The translations under genes and the position numbers were made by a program. From NCBI GenBank assembly GCA_004154925.1, contig QJNS01000123.1, positions 62,001-126,000 on the forward strand: a DNA stretch of 64,000 bases. Reading direction: 5' to 3'. Positions 11,404 to 24,078 of the stretch are shown here, in pieces. This stretch comes from Monosporascus cannonballus (Eukaryota; Ascomycota; Sordariomycetes; Xylariales). Below the pieces are notes generated by a model. The model was not told the DNA's origin. It did not search any database and was given only the letters and a program-made list of their open reading frames with translations. Each line of letters starts with the position of its first letter. Position 1 is the first letter of the stretch.

Positions 11404-12828
11404 ATGAGATCTAAGAAAAAAAAGAAAAAACCTTGTCCTTTTTGCGTAAAAGCTTTTTAACATTTAAATGTTATAAATAAACGTATTTTTCAGCTTAAAA
11501 AAGATAATAATAATCTTACGACGTTTTTTTAAGCCGCTTATAAAAAACTTAAGGAAAAAAAACTTCCGAAACCGGAAAATCTCTTTAAATAACTTAAGTT
11601 ATTTAATTAAATTCCATTAAAAAATTAAAAAAAGTTTTTAAATTTTTTAAACCAGAACTTTTTGACGGAACCTTAACTAAGTTATAACTGTTCTTAATTT
11701 AATGCTAGATATATTTCGAATATTTTCTTATTTAATTTATTACGCTTATTATCCTTGTTAAATTCGCAGTTAAATAATTTATCGGAAATATAGTTCTTTG
11801 ATTTAAGCTCGTTATAAAAAATATGTTATTTTATTAATCGAAAAACGAAACTCAAAAATAATACAAATTTATAATAATTACAAATAATTCGAATAAATAT
11901 TAACGAAACTTTTTGGAATAATAAATAAAAATTTAAAAGCCGAAATATAACTTTAGTAATTACGTTAAAAAAACTAATATCTAACTATAGTAATACGTTA
12001 ATTTAAGTAGTAATTAAATTAAATTGGAAATAAAAATATTAATAGTTTGATTTTTCGACCACTTAAAGAAAAAAATATAAAAACAATTTTTTAAATTTAA
12101 TCGGCCTAATTATTTATTAGATTATATTATTATAGTAATTAAAATTAATGATTGATAATACGTATAGCGTATTAAAGGTCCAAGAGAAAAAATAATAATA
12201 AATCCCGATATATGGTTAATATTAGCGTTTTTCGACGTGATAGCACTTTTTACAGCATAAAACCAGAATTTATAAAACTAAGAGTTATTTATAAGAAAAA
12301 TTGAAGCTAGACCAAATATTATAATTGTAATAAAATAGGATATAAGGTAGCATGATATAAGACACTTAAAAAAAGCCCGTTAAAATAATTGAAACCCTGT
12401 ACTTAAAGGATAATTCAAAGAAAACCAAAGGAATAAAGGCAAATCTATTAATATAATTTAACTGGAATATATAGTAGGTCTCTTATAGCAAAAGGTTTAA
12501 TAGGGACTATTATAATAAAATATCCGACGAAAAATGTAAGAAATTAAAACGCTTGTTTAACAAATATCGCGAGCATAATAAAAAGTATTATAAGGATAAT
12601 TTCGCGAATATTAAGATTGGATAAAAGAAATTTGTTCTCAAACCTTTGATCGATATGGTAGAATATATGCTATATATTGTTGACGACAAGAATATCTCGA
12701 TTACGAAAAATAGAAATAATATATTTACGAACGAATTACCCGTATACATTATTAAGGATTTAATTTTCCAAACCGTACCGAAAATAACAAAAACGATAAA
12801 TAATGTTATCGATAATTTCGATTTATAA
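11404..12828 (+). pseudogene. gag of element A (degraded)
   Basis: Begins near an ATG at 11404 with a very basic start (MRSKKKKKKPCPFC) and runs through many TAA/TAG stops. A relic of the CCHC zinc knuckle is visible near 12320-12350 (CNKIGYK). The last 60 codons (12646-12828) are stop-free and end IVDDKNISITKNRNNIF / NELPVYIIKDLIFQ. The same segment recurs in element B at about 18770-18965, so it is a conserved C-terminal part of the Gag region. Gag would form the particle and bind element RNA. Confidence 0.7.
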
Positions 12829-13399
12829 TCCTAGAAAATATTTAATAATTAGTCGAAATAAAAAGTTAGCTTAAAGAAAAATAATATCTGCAAGAAAACC
12901 CTATTTATTATTTTTAATAGTATAATTACTAATTAAAAAAGGAATTAATTTAATATATAATAAAAAATACTGCCAGAAGGTTATTACAGATTTCCATTTT
13001 CAGTTGGCATTTATTATAAACCTTTACGAAAAGAAAGTTATGAAAAAAATACGTTAGTTTATAAAAATTGTTCAAAACGATAATTAATATAATAAATAAT
13101 AGGATGTAACTATAGATATAAAAATAATTTATTCGATAAGAAAAGAAATTGTAATAAAATTAAGAGCAATTAATACGATTTAAAAAAATAATACGCCGGT
13201 AATAATAATAAATACAGTAATTTAATGTGTTAAATATAAAAATATAAATAAGGTTTAATAAATTCGAATAAAAGTTAAAAGAAAACAGTTATTTGTAAAA
13301 AAGCTGTAAAATAACGAGACTTAAAGAAATTAAAAGGAATTTCCGAAAAGGGATATAAACGTAATAATAAAAGCCGCTAATAATCTTGTTATTTTGGAT

Positions 13400-16300
13400 A
13401 CACGAATTGAAAATATCCTAATATACCGTAATAATAGATTACGAAGTTCTAGGCGGGAATTATATTATACTAAATATAATTAATAAGCTTAAATTATTAT
13501 AGAAATATAAATTAGAACCCTATATAGCAACAAATGTCAAAAGTTGGGAATTCGCTTACGATAACGAAAAACTTATACGCAAAATTAATTATTTGGAGAT
13601 TTTTATTTAAAGACAATATTAGGTAATTAATATCGATATCGTTTTATTTAAAAATTACGATATGATTTTAGGATTGTTATAAATACGTTAATACGAAATT
13701 TTAATTAACGAAGAAATTGGCTAGATAAAGTGTATTTTATTTCCTATTAATAAACAAAAAAAAGAAATTAAGATCTTAATATTCGATTAATAATAACAAT
13801 AAATGCAGGTATAAAAATACGACAAAAGTTTTATTATTTATAGGGATAAAATATAAGAAAAAAAGCATTAAAGAAAAATACGACGTATTATTGTTATTAT
13901 TAAAGCGAAATTAAAGCAATTAAACAACAATTTAAAATAATAATAACTCTAAAAATCAAAACATCTAACTAATATGTTATTATAGTACCATAGATACGAG
14001 CAGTTCTTTAAAAAAGAATTCGATACGAAATTACCAGAATATAACAAATAAGACTATAAAATAATTTTTAAAGAAAAATTCTCAACGAAATTTTACCCCA
14101 TTTATAACCTTAACGAAAACGAGCTACGTATTTTTAAAAAATACTTAGAAGATCGGTCATAAAAAGGATAAATTCGATTTTCGAAGTTACTGATAGAATA
14201 CTTTATATTTTTCGTACCCCCAAAAAAAGAAAATTACGATTTATAGTTAATTATTAATAATAAAACAATATTATTATTAAAGATCGAATACCATTACCCC
14301 TAATTATAGAAATTAAAAACCGATTTTACGAAGCTAAATAATTTATAATATTTGATTTTAAAGATAAATATAATTTTATTAAGATTAAAAAAATACGAAT
14401 AAGAAATAACTTTTAAAACGAAATACTGATTTTTTAAATATTTAGTTATATTAATAGAATTTATAAACGTATTAATAACTCTCTAACGAATAATTAATTG
14501 TATATTACGAAAATATTTCAATATTTTCGTTATTTGCTATCTTAACGATATTTTTATTTTTTTTAAAAACGGAAAAAACATGCGTAAAATACGTTTATAA
14601 GGTTCTTTAAACTTTATAAAACGTTAAGTTATTTGTTAATACAAAACAAAGTTAATTTTATAAATAAAAAGTGAAATAATTAAGATATATTATTATCTTA
14701 AGATATATTAGGATATACCTTTAGAAAATTGCTGCAATTATAAAATGACAAATATTAACAACGGTTAAAGAGGTATAGGTATTCTTTGGATTCGTTAATT
14801 ATTACAAAAAGTTTATTCGAAATTTCAGCAAAATAATTAAATCTTTAATAAATCTTACAAAAAAAGAAAAAAGTTTAAATAAATGCCAGATACGAAAAAA
14901 GCATTTTAGAATTCTAAGAAGGCGATTATTAGCAAATTAATATTATTTATATATAATTTAAATTGCATTATTAAACTAAAAACCGATATTTCAGATTATA
15001 TATTAAGCGTAATAATTGGATAATGAAATAATTAAGGTAAATTATATTTTATTATATTTTTTAGTACAAATTAAAAGGAATTAAACTTAATTATTGTATT
15101 ATAGATAAGGAATTTATCGTTATTATTATAGTATTTCCAAAATTTAAATGTTTTTTTAAAAAGAAATTTGCATCGGATTAAAGTGTATATAAATCATTAA
15201 AATCTTACTCGATTTATTACGATTAAGAAGCTTATCGGACGATAATTTCGTTATACGAAAAAATTGGCGAATTTCGATTTCGTTATTATTTATAAGAAAG
15301 GCTTAGAAAACAGCAAATTAAATACCTTAAATAAGCAACTAAATTTCGAAAAAATTAGTTAAAATTAGCTATATAATTTTCGATACCATTATAAAAAGAT
15401 ATTTATATCCGTGACAAATTGCGATAATTCGGACAGTACCCTTTATAATATATTAGAAAATCCAGCAATATAACGATAATGCTTTAAAAAACCAAACAAT
15501 AAATTAAAAACAAATTCTGTAAAAACAATACCAAAAGAATTTAATATAAAATATATACGAATATTACTTATACGGATATCTAGAGATTTATAAACCTTTA
15601 AAACGGCTTTAAAGTATATATTTTTTTGAAAATAAAATTAACGGTACAGAAAATTATGTAATAATGCGATATTTGTATTAAAGTAAAAACTCGACGACAT
15701 AAGCTATATAGAAAATTATAGCTATTATTATTCGTAAAACGATTTTAATATTTAATTATATTCGATTATATTTTTAAATTTTCTATATTAAATACTTTAG
15801 CTACAAAAATATATTACGATAGCATTTTTGTAATCGTCGACCAATTTACGAAATTCTCTTATTTTTTACCATATTATAAAGATATAAACGCGGAACAAAT
15901 AATATACATTTTTTATATATATTTTTAATATAAACGAATTATTAATAGAAATTATTTCAAATAAAGAATTAATATTCGTACTAAGGTTTTAACAAAGTTT
16001 TATAATATAAATTGACCTAAATTCCAAGTTACTTAACTTATTTAGACCTTAGATAAATAAATAAATAAAATAGATAAATTAAATTTTTAAAACTTATATA
16101 TAATATTACGTTAATTACGAATAAAGTAATTAAATTAAGAAATTATTTATTACTTAGTTAATTTATAATACTAATTATTACGAAAATATTAAAATAATAT
16201 TAACGAATTTACATTTCAGTTTTATGTTAGAAATTTATATAAAAGAACGCCATAACGGTTCAATTAATATTCAAGTAATTTTTATATTAATATAATTACG

Positions 16301-16800
16301 ATAATTATATTAAAAAATCAAAACGGAATTAAAATTCGTACAAAATTCAATAAACAAATATTATAATTAAAAAAGGTTAAAAGAAATAATTTTCGAAAAA
16401 GGAAACATAATTTTTTTCGCTATAAAAATATTTAAATGAAATGACTTAATAAAAAATTTGATTTTAAGTATATCGATTTATATAAAATTATTTTAAAAAC
16501 TTTAGAAAATAATTATTAATTAGAACTTTTACCGAAAGTTAAATTCGATTTAATTTATTATGTTTTTTATTCGAATTAGCAGTAAATATAATTAAACTGT
16601 ATATAGTATTAAATAATATAAAAACAAAAAACCAATAAAACACTAAAGTAAAAAAGATTTTTAATATACGAAAATAAAACGGATTTACCTAGTACTTAAT
16701 TAAGTAAAAAAAATATTCGGATTCCGAAAATACTTGGAAACCCGTTAAAAACCCTATTAGCGTTTAACGCCTATTAAAGAACTTGTACCAGTAATAATAA
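13400..16800 (+). pseudogene. pol of element A: PR-RT-RNaseH-IN-chromodomain (degraded)
   Basis: Traces in order: aspartic protease region around 13410-13760; reverse transcriptase around 14090-14590, with the catalytic box decayed to CYLNDIFIFF from a YxDD-type motif; RNase H around 14930-15240; integrase around 15560-16410 with the core near 15800-16020; and a chromodomain-like end near 16655-16790 (SDSENTWKP). Every part contains TAA or TAG stops and D-to-N type changes, consistent with C-to-T mutation of both strands. The order RT-RNaseH-IN identifies Ty3/Gypsy, not Ty1/Copia. Confidence 0.8.
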
Positions 16801-16999
16801 GCGCGTCCTAGTTAATAGCTAACCAGTTAATAACTGGGATATCGGGCCAGTTAGCCGCGGCTTACGTTAACGTAACAGTTATAACGGCAGCTTTTAATTA
16901 TTATTATTTCTTTTTTAAACGCTTAAATTTTTCTATAACTTCCGTACCTTTAATATTTCGACGAAATATCTTAATATTACGATAACGGAATAGCCGCCT

Positions 17000-17257
17000 T
17001 TATTTTTGTATACGGTCCAGTTTATTAGCAGCTGTTCGTAGCGTTTCGCGAATTTGCTTTTTTTTACGTTTTAAACGATTCTTTTTATCCAGGAATTTTT
17101 GATGTTTAATTTTTAAAAAATCGAAAATATTATAAGGACCGCCATAATAGATATAACGCGTATATTTCAAAAAACCCCGAACAACCTTATACTTTGTATT
17201 TTTTTCATAACGAAAATAAAATAGTATTTTAAAACCAAAATAATAAATACGTGTCAT
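17000..17257 (-). CDS. Antisense reading frame in the 3' region of element A
   Basis: Eighty-five codons without a stop on the strand opposite to gag-pol, between the chromodomain and the element B insertion. The product is very basic and aromatic: RIYYFGFKILFYFRYEKN, then KYKVVRGFLKYTRYIYYGG, then KKNRLKRKKKQIRETLRTAA. The displayed ATG lies in the first bases of LTR B and is therefore not original. Skipping element B, the same frame continues without a stop on its far side (23929 to about 23985), so the original frame exceeded 100 codons. Downstream of its TAA a further Lys/Arg-rich frame follows after one stop. I do not recognise the protein. It could be a genuine antisense gene or a chance frame spared because it has few codons that RIP turns into stops. 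Confidence 0.4.
   Translation of the reverse strand: MTRIYYFGFKILFYFRYEKNTKYKVVRGFLKYTRYIYYGGPYNIFDFLKIKHQKFLDKKNRLKRKKKQIRETLRTAANKLDRIQK
17247..17251. repeat. Target-site duplication of element B (left copy)
   Basis: ATACG directly before the LTR B TG, repeated exactly at 23924-23928 directly after the 3' LTR. A 5 bp duplication is usual for Ty3/Gypsy integrases and proves insertion of B as a unit. Confidence 0.9.
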
Positions 17258-17605
17258 GACCTAACGTGCTTAGCGCGACCAGAAACAGTCAATAGGTGGA
17301 GACAACTCCTGATCACGTGATAGCGAGGATCGCTGGCGAGTCCAGCGAGCCCAGGATCGCGTAGATCGCTAGCGAATCCAGTAAGTCCTAAGTAAAAAAG
17401 AAATTTAACAAAAGTATATAAATACGTTTATTTCCATAATTTAAATAATACCAGCTTGTAATAATAATTCGTTATTTAAAATATTTTTAGCATTACGAAA
17501 CGTAATAAATTATCATATTTATTATTTAAATTCCCATAATACTTTTATTAATACAAATCCGTTAACTTAAATTTAATAACTAATTAAATTAATCTAGCCG
17601 TTATA
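17252..17605 (+). repeat. 5' LTR of element B
   Basis: Starts TGTCATGACCTAACGTGC and ends CTAGCCGTTATA. It contains two copies of a 36 bp GC-rich unit (GATCGCTGGCGAGTCCAGCG...), where the 3' LTR has three; this alone accounts for the 354 versus 390 bp length difference. The downstream half is homologous to the LTR of element A. Confidence 0.88.
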
Positions 17606-17639
17606 CGTTGCAAATTTTTATTCAGTAATACCGTCAAAC

Positions 17640-18965
17640 TTTAAATAATATTCAATACTATTAAAATGTCAACCAATATTTAAAAAACTCTTATTTAACA
17701 ATTTCAGGCGCGAATTCGGAAACTGGAAAAAAAAGTTTAACAATTTAGGGCTATACCTGCTCAACCCTTTCTCGTTCGTATAAAGCCGAAAAAACCAGAA
17801 CCTTATAATAAAAAAATAACCCTTAAACCTTTTTAATTTAGGCACAAATTTATCTTCGTTTCTTAAATCTTAATAACCTAGCGGATATAATTTTAATAAT
17901 AAAAATATACTTAACAGAAAATATAATTAATTAATTTAAGTCTATCATAAAAAATCTTTTGGAAATAAAAAAAATAAAGAAAACTTTATTAATAAAATCT
18001 TTTTAATTTATACCAATTTCGAAAATAAAATACGCGATAATTTCGGCAATCCGGATAAAAAACGATTAACGGCTTAATAACTCATACAACTTTAACAAAA
18101 AAGACCCGCGTTTAAATACGCCGTAATATTTAAGGGTTTCGCGGTTAAGGCGGGATAAAAAAACGATAAAGCTAATATTCTTATCGACATATTTTATAAA
18201 AAGCTAAAAAATAATATAAAAAATAAAATTATTCGGATCGAACGACTAATTGCCTTAAACCGGTATATCGCAAAAGTAATTAAGATTAATAATCGACAGT
18301 TTAAAAAACGACAGAAAAAAAATAATATGCCTTACATTCGGAATACAACAAATTTAACCAGGGGAAAAAAAAGACGCACCTTTTACTTCTTATAAAACGG
18401 CGCTAGGACCTATAGAATTCGGCATTACCCATAAACAAAATTAGAGCCAAATTAAATACTTTAATTGCGGCAAAATGGGACATAAGGCCTATAAATACGA
18501 AAAACCCAAAAAGCTACGATAAGATAACTAAACCCCTATACCAGAAAAATAACTTAGGAATAATTAAAAAAACGATAATAAAACCATTAACATAATCAAA
18601 ATCAAATATATATTAGGCCTTAAGCAAAAGGTCCAATAAAAACCATTACGATAAAAAATTTAACAAAAAATGCGAAAAGCTAAAAAACTAGCCTAACAGG
18701 TATTATAAATATAACAAAAGGCATTATAAGGATAATTATACGAATACCGGAATTAAACAGAAAAACTTTGCCCCGGAATACTTAATCGATACGGGAAAAT
18801 GTATATTATATACTGTTAACGACGAAAATATCCTAACCACGAAAAATAAAAACAACATATTTACGTACGAATTACCCGTATATATTATAAAAAATTCGAT
18901 TTTCCAAACCGTACCGGGCATAACAAAAATAATAAGCAATAATATTAACAATTTCGAACTATAAC
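17640..18965 (+). pseudogene. gag of element B (degraded)
   Basis: Many-stop version of the Gag region. A CCHC zinc knuckle is clearly visible near 18465-18515 (NCGKMGHKAYKYEKPKK, last Cys changed to Tyr). The C-terminal segment around 18770-18965 reads KCILYTVDDENILTTKNK when followed through its frame, matching the corresponding segment of element A. Confidence 0.72.
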
Positions 18966-19499
18966 CCCAAAAAATATCTAATAACTGGCCGAAATAAAAA
19001 CCTAACTTAAAAAAAGTAATACCCGCAAAAAACCCTTTTTTGTTATTATGGATAATGTAATTATTAAACGGAAAAAAAGTTAATCCAGCGTACAGTAAAA
19101 AAATACTGCCAAAAAGTTATTACAAATCTTTATTTTTAATTAATATTTACTATAAACCCTTACGAAAAAAAGCTATTAAGGAAAAAATACGTTAATTTAT
19201 AAGAGATCTTTGGAACGATAACCAAAATAACGCACAATAGGATGCGGTCGTAAACATAAAAAAACAATTTATTCGATAGAAAAGAAATTATCAAAAAATT
19301 AAAAACGATTAATACGGCTCGAAGGAATAATACGCCGACAATAACAACAAATATAGCAACTTAACGCATTAAACGAAAAAACACAAATAAAGCTTAATTA
19401 ATTCGAACAAAAGTTAAAAGAAAAAAATTATCTATAAAAAAGCCGTAAGGTAACGAAACCCAAAGGAATTAAAAGGAATTCCCAAAAAAAGCTTTAAAC

Positions 19500-22400
19500 G
19501 CAATAATAAGAAACGTTAACGATCTTATTATTTTGGATATACAAATCGGAACGCGTTAATATACCGCAATGGTAGATTACGGAGCTCTGGACAGAAATTA
19601 TATTGTTCCGGATATAGTCAATAAGCTTAAACTGCCATGGAAATACAAGTTAAAACCTTATACCGCAATAAATATCGAAGGTTAAAAATTCGCCTACGAT
19701 AACGGAAAAATTATACGCGAAATTAATTATCTTAAGATTTTTATTTAAGGACGATATTAAATAGTTAATTTCGATATCGTTTTATTCGGGAATTACGATA
19801 TAATCTTAGGATTACCATAGATACGCCAATACGGAGTTTTGATTAACGGCAAAATTGGCCAGGTAAAATTCGTTTTATTCTCTATTAACAAATAAACAAA
19901 AAAATTAAGATCTTAATATTCGATCGATAATAACGACGAATGTAAGCATAAAGATACGATAAATACTTTACTACTTAAAAAAACAAAATACAAAAAAAAT
20001 ATTAAAGAAAAATACGACGTATCGTTATTACCATTAAAGCAAAATTAAAATAATTAAATAACGATCTAAAATAACAAAAACAACAACCTAAGGAATTAGA
20101 AAATTTAATTAATATATTACCATAATATTATAAATATAAGCAGTTTTTTAGGAAGAAATTCGATACGAAACTATTAGAATATAACGAATAAGATTACGAA
20201 ATAATCTTTAAAGAAGAAACTTTAACGAAGTTCTACCTTATTTATAACTTTAACGGAAACGAATTACGTACGCTTAAAAAATACTTAGAAAATTGGCTAT
20301 AAAAAGAATAAATTCAACCTTCGAAATTACCAACAAGGTACCTTATATTTTTCGTACCTAAAAAAAATAGGAAATTACGACTTATGGTTAATTATCGATA
20401 ATTAAACGACGTTACTGTTAAAGATTAAATATTATTACCCTTAATTACGGAAATAAAAAACCGATTTTACAGAACTAAATGGTTTATAGCATTTGATCTC
20501 AAAAATGGATATAACTTTATTAGGATTAAGAAAAGATACGAATAAAAAATAACCTTCAAAACGAAATACGGACTATTTAAGTATTTGGTTATACTAATAG
20601 GATTTACGAACGTACCAGCAACTTTTCAGCAGATAGTAAACTACGTATTACGAAAATATCTTAATATTTTCGTCATTTATTATTTCGATAATATTCTCAT
20701 TTTTTTAGAAATAAAAAAAACATATGTAGGATACGTTTATAAGATTTTTTAAGCTTTATAAGATGTAAAGTTACTTATTAATATAAAAAAAATTAATTCC
20801 ATACATAGGAAATAAAATATTTGGGATATATTATTATCCTAGGATATATTAAAATAAACTTTAAGAAAATCGCTACAGTCATAAAATAACAGACGCCAAT
20901 TACGGTTAAGGAAATATAGGTATTCTTTGGATTCGCCAATTATTATAAGAAGTTTATTCGAAACTTTAGCAAAATAACTATACCCCTAACAAATTTTACA
21001 AAAAAAAATTCAAATAAACGCCAAATACAAAAAGGTTATTTCAAGTTATTATGGATGCGATTACTAGCAAATTAATATTAATTATATACGATCCAAACCG
21101 CCCTATTAAGCTAAAAACCGATACTTCGGATTACGCGTTAGGCGTAATAATCGGATAACGAAATAATTAAGGCAAATTACACCCTATTGCATTTTTTTTA
21201 AACAAATTAAAAAAAACTAAACTTAATTACGGTATTCCAGATAAGGAATTTACAACTATTATTATAGCATTTCGAAAATTTAAGTATTTTCTAAAAAGAA
21301 ACTTACATTAGGTTAAGGTTTATATGGATTATTAAAATCTTACCCGATTTATTACGACCAGGGAACTTATAAGACGGCAATTAAAATATGTAAAAAAATT
21401 GGCGAACTTCGATTTCGTTATCATCCATAAAAAAGATTAGAAAACGGTAAAGCAGATACCTTAAACAGGCGACCAAACCTTAAGGAAAATTTGGTTAAAA
21501 TTAACTATATAATTTTTGATACGATTACAAAAAGATATTTATATCTACGACAAATTGCAACAATTCGGACAGTACCTTACGATATATATCAAAGGATTTA
21601 ATAATATAACAATAATTTCCTAAAGGACCAAAAAACGGATAAGGTATAGGTCCTAAAAAAATACCGAAAAAATCTAATACGAAAAATATACGAATATTAA
21701 CTATATGGGCATTTAGGAATCCATAAAACCTTGGAACGAATTAAACAAATATATTATTTTCCTAAAATGAAATTTACAATTTAATAAATTATATAACAAT
21801 ATAATATTTGCGCCAGAACGAAAATATTACGACATAAACCATACAGAAAACTACAACCGTTATTAATTGCAGAACGACCATAAGATTCGATTATTATGGA
21901 TTTTATTATTAAATTCTTTTTGTTCGAAAATCCAACGATAAAAATACATTACAACAGCATATTCGTAATCGTTAACCGATTTACGAAATTTTTTTATTTC
22001 CTACCATATTACGACGATATAAACGCCGAACAATTAATATATATTTTTTTTAAATATGTTTTTAATATATACGGATTACCAATAAAAATAATATTAAATA
22101 AAGGATTAATATTTGCATTTAAATTTTGGTAAAACTTAATAATATAAATTGGCCTGAACCATAAATTATTTAACGTATTTAAACCTTAAACGGATAAATA
22201 AACGGAACAATTAAATTAAATATTGGAAATATATTTGCGATATTATATTAATTACGAACAAAATAACTAGGTTAAGAAATTACCTATCGCCTAATTAACT
22301 TATAATATTACTTATTATAAAAGCATTAAAATAATACTTATAAACGCAAATTTCGGTTTTATTCCAGAAATTTACAGGGATATACGTAACGGACCTGTTA

Positions 22401-22930
22401 ATATTAAAATAATTTTTACGTCGGAATAACTGAAATAATTATATCAAAAAATAAAAACGGAATTAAAATTCGTACGTAACCAAATAAGTAAGTATTATAA
22501 CGAAAAAAGGTTAAAGGAATTAATTTTCGAAAAAGAGAAAATAGTTTATTTCGTTACTAAAAATATTTAAATAAAAAAACCCAGTAAAAAACTTAATTTT
22601 AAATATATTAATCCATATAAAATCGCCAAAAGAATTTCCGAAAATAATTACCAATTGGAACTTCCACCAAAAGTTAAATTTTATCTAATTTTTTATGTTT
22701 CCTTATTCGAGTTAACAGCAAATACGATCAAAGTACGTACGGCATAAAACGAAGTGGAAATAAAAAACAAGATAACATATGAAATAAAGAAAATTTTCGA
22801 TATACGGAAACAAAACGGATTTACCTAATACCTAATTAAATAGAAAAAGTATTCAAATTCCGAAAATACCTGAGAGCCAGCCAAAAATCTTATTGGCGCT
22901 TAGCGCCTGTTAAAGAACTTTTACTAGCAA
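19500..22930 (+). pseudogene. pol of element B: PR-RT-RNaseH-IN-chromodomain (degraded)
   Basis: Aspartic protease around 19555-19880 (active-site box reads VDYGALD instead of a DSGA-type motif; NYDIILGLPW follows). Reverse transcriptase around 20230-20715 (FDLKNGYNFIRIK; KYGLFKYLVI; catalytic box decayed to YYFDNILIF). RNase H around 21090-21390 (LKTDTSDYALGVIIG). Integrase around 21690-22430, with a zinc-binding region before the core, and IIKFFLFENPTIKIHYNSIF / VIVNRFTKFFYFLPYYDD in a 78-codon open stretch at 21896-22132. Chromodomain around 22775-22930 (NGFT...YLIK...KKYSNSENT). A C-terminal chromodomain is the defining mark of chromoviruses and is thought to guide integration to marked chromatin. 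Confidence 0.88.
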
Positions 22931-22989
22931 CGTCGAAAGCGATAAGGTTAAAGGCCTCCTAGTTAGTAACCGATTAATCCGTAAGCTTA

Positions 22990-23400
22990 ATGTTAAACTA
23001 GTCGGAAGGGGTAACGGATAATATTAACGTAATTTTTTCGGCTTTTACCTATTTTTTGCGCTTTAATTTATCCAGCTCTTTTAAGTTATTAATATTACGG
23101 GAAACGGTTTTTATTATTTTTTCATATCACATTTTTTTTATTTCCAGATATGACGGATATAAGCCTTAGCGAATTTTTCGGCTTTTATGGCAATTTCGAG
23201 CTTTTCCTTAAGTTTGCAATATTAAATAACAATTTTTTATAATTGCTCTGGATTAAAATTACGAACGTTACAGTTAGCCTGCTAATAACGAACATACGAA
23301 AAATAACGAGAAAAATCTTTTTCGGATAATTTGCATTTAAGTTTTTAACGTTTATAATAAAAATAAGGCGTTATTTAACGAAAATTAAATAAAATAACGG
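22990..23400 (-). pseudogene. Antisense Lys-rich reading frame of element B (degraded)
   Basis: Opposite to gag-pol, one frame reads as protein with only TAA/TAG interruptions: KCKLSEKDFSRYFSYVRY, stop, QANCNVRNFNPEQL, stop, KIVI, stop, YCKLKEKLEIAIKAEKFAKA, then YIRHIWK, stop, KKCDMKK. Each stop is of the type RIP makes from CAA or CAG. The composition (Lys, Glu, Ala) suggests a helical or coiled-coil protein. It occupies the same place as the antisense frame of element A but I see no clear residue-level match between the two. Function unknown. Confidence 0.45.
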
Positions 23401-23533
23401 CCAAAAAAGAATTACGTTATACGATTTTTTCCTTAAAAAAAGGGTTTATATGTTTTTTAACGCAAAAAAATATTTTAAGTTAAAAACTTATAAGTTAATT
23501 TTCGGAACGAAAATCCTGGAAAAAGAGAGATCG

Positions 23534-23923
23534 TATTATAACCTAACGTACTTGGCGCAACCAAAAATAATTAATAAGTAAAAACAACTCCTAATTACGT
23601 AATAACGAGAATCGCTGGCGAGTCCAGCGAACCCAGGATCGCGTGGATCGCTGGCGAATCCAACGAACCTAGGATCGCGTAGATCGCTGGCGAGTTCAAC
23701 GAATCCTAAATAAAAAGGAAATCCAGCAAAAATATATAGATATGTTTATTTCCATAGCTTAAATAATACCAGTTTGCAATAATAATTCGTTACCCAAAAT
23801 ACCTTTAGCATTACGAAACGTAATAAGTTACTATATCTATTACTTAGATTCTTACGATACTCCTGCTAACATAAACCCGTTAACTTAGATTTAATAATTG
23901 GTTAAATTAGCCTAGCCGTCATA
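23534..23923 (+). repeat. 3' LTR of element B
   Basis: Starts TATTATAACCTAACGTAC (TG changed to TA, a RIP-type change) and ends CTAGCCGTCATA. It is preceded by a purine-rich tract (TCCTGGAAAAAGAGAGATCG) that also precedes the 3' LTR of element A and is the likely polypurine tract. It contains three copies of the 36 bp unit. Confidence 0.88.
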
Positions 23924-23928
23924 ATACG
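23924..23928. repeat. Target-site duplication of element B (right copy)
   Basis: ATACG, identical to 17247-17251. Confidence 0.9.
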
Positions 23929-24078
23929 TTTTAAAAAAATAAAAATGTTAATACGTTTATAGGAACGGCATTTTTTAATACGACCTAATATATTAAATAT
24001 AAAAAAAAAATACTTACCAGGATTAATAAATAAACGGAAAAAATTTTAAAGACAAAAATCCTGGAAAAAGAAAGATCG

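Larger units (their letters stand above)
17252..23923 (+). mobile_element. Ty3/Gypsy chromovirus B, RIP-degraded, nested in element A
   Basis: A complete LTR retrotransposon of 6672 bp with LTRs at 17252-17605 and 23534-23923, flanked by the perfect 5 bp duplication ATACG. Same orientation and same domain order as element A, and homologous to A throughout gag-pol, but its LTR has a different upstream (U3-like) half. It is better preserved than A: long stretches of protease, RT, RNase H and integrase can be read between stops. It carries its own Lys-rich reading frame on the opposite strand near the 3' end. Confidence 0.92.

Noticed and set aside
11404..22930. Reading gag/pol of A or B as functional
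   Set aside because: Every domain carries multiple stops and catalytic-box substitutions, for example YLND and YFDN in the reverse transcriptase.
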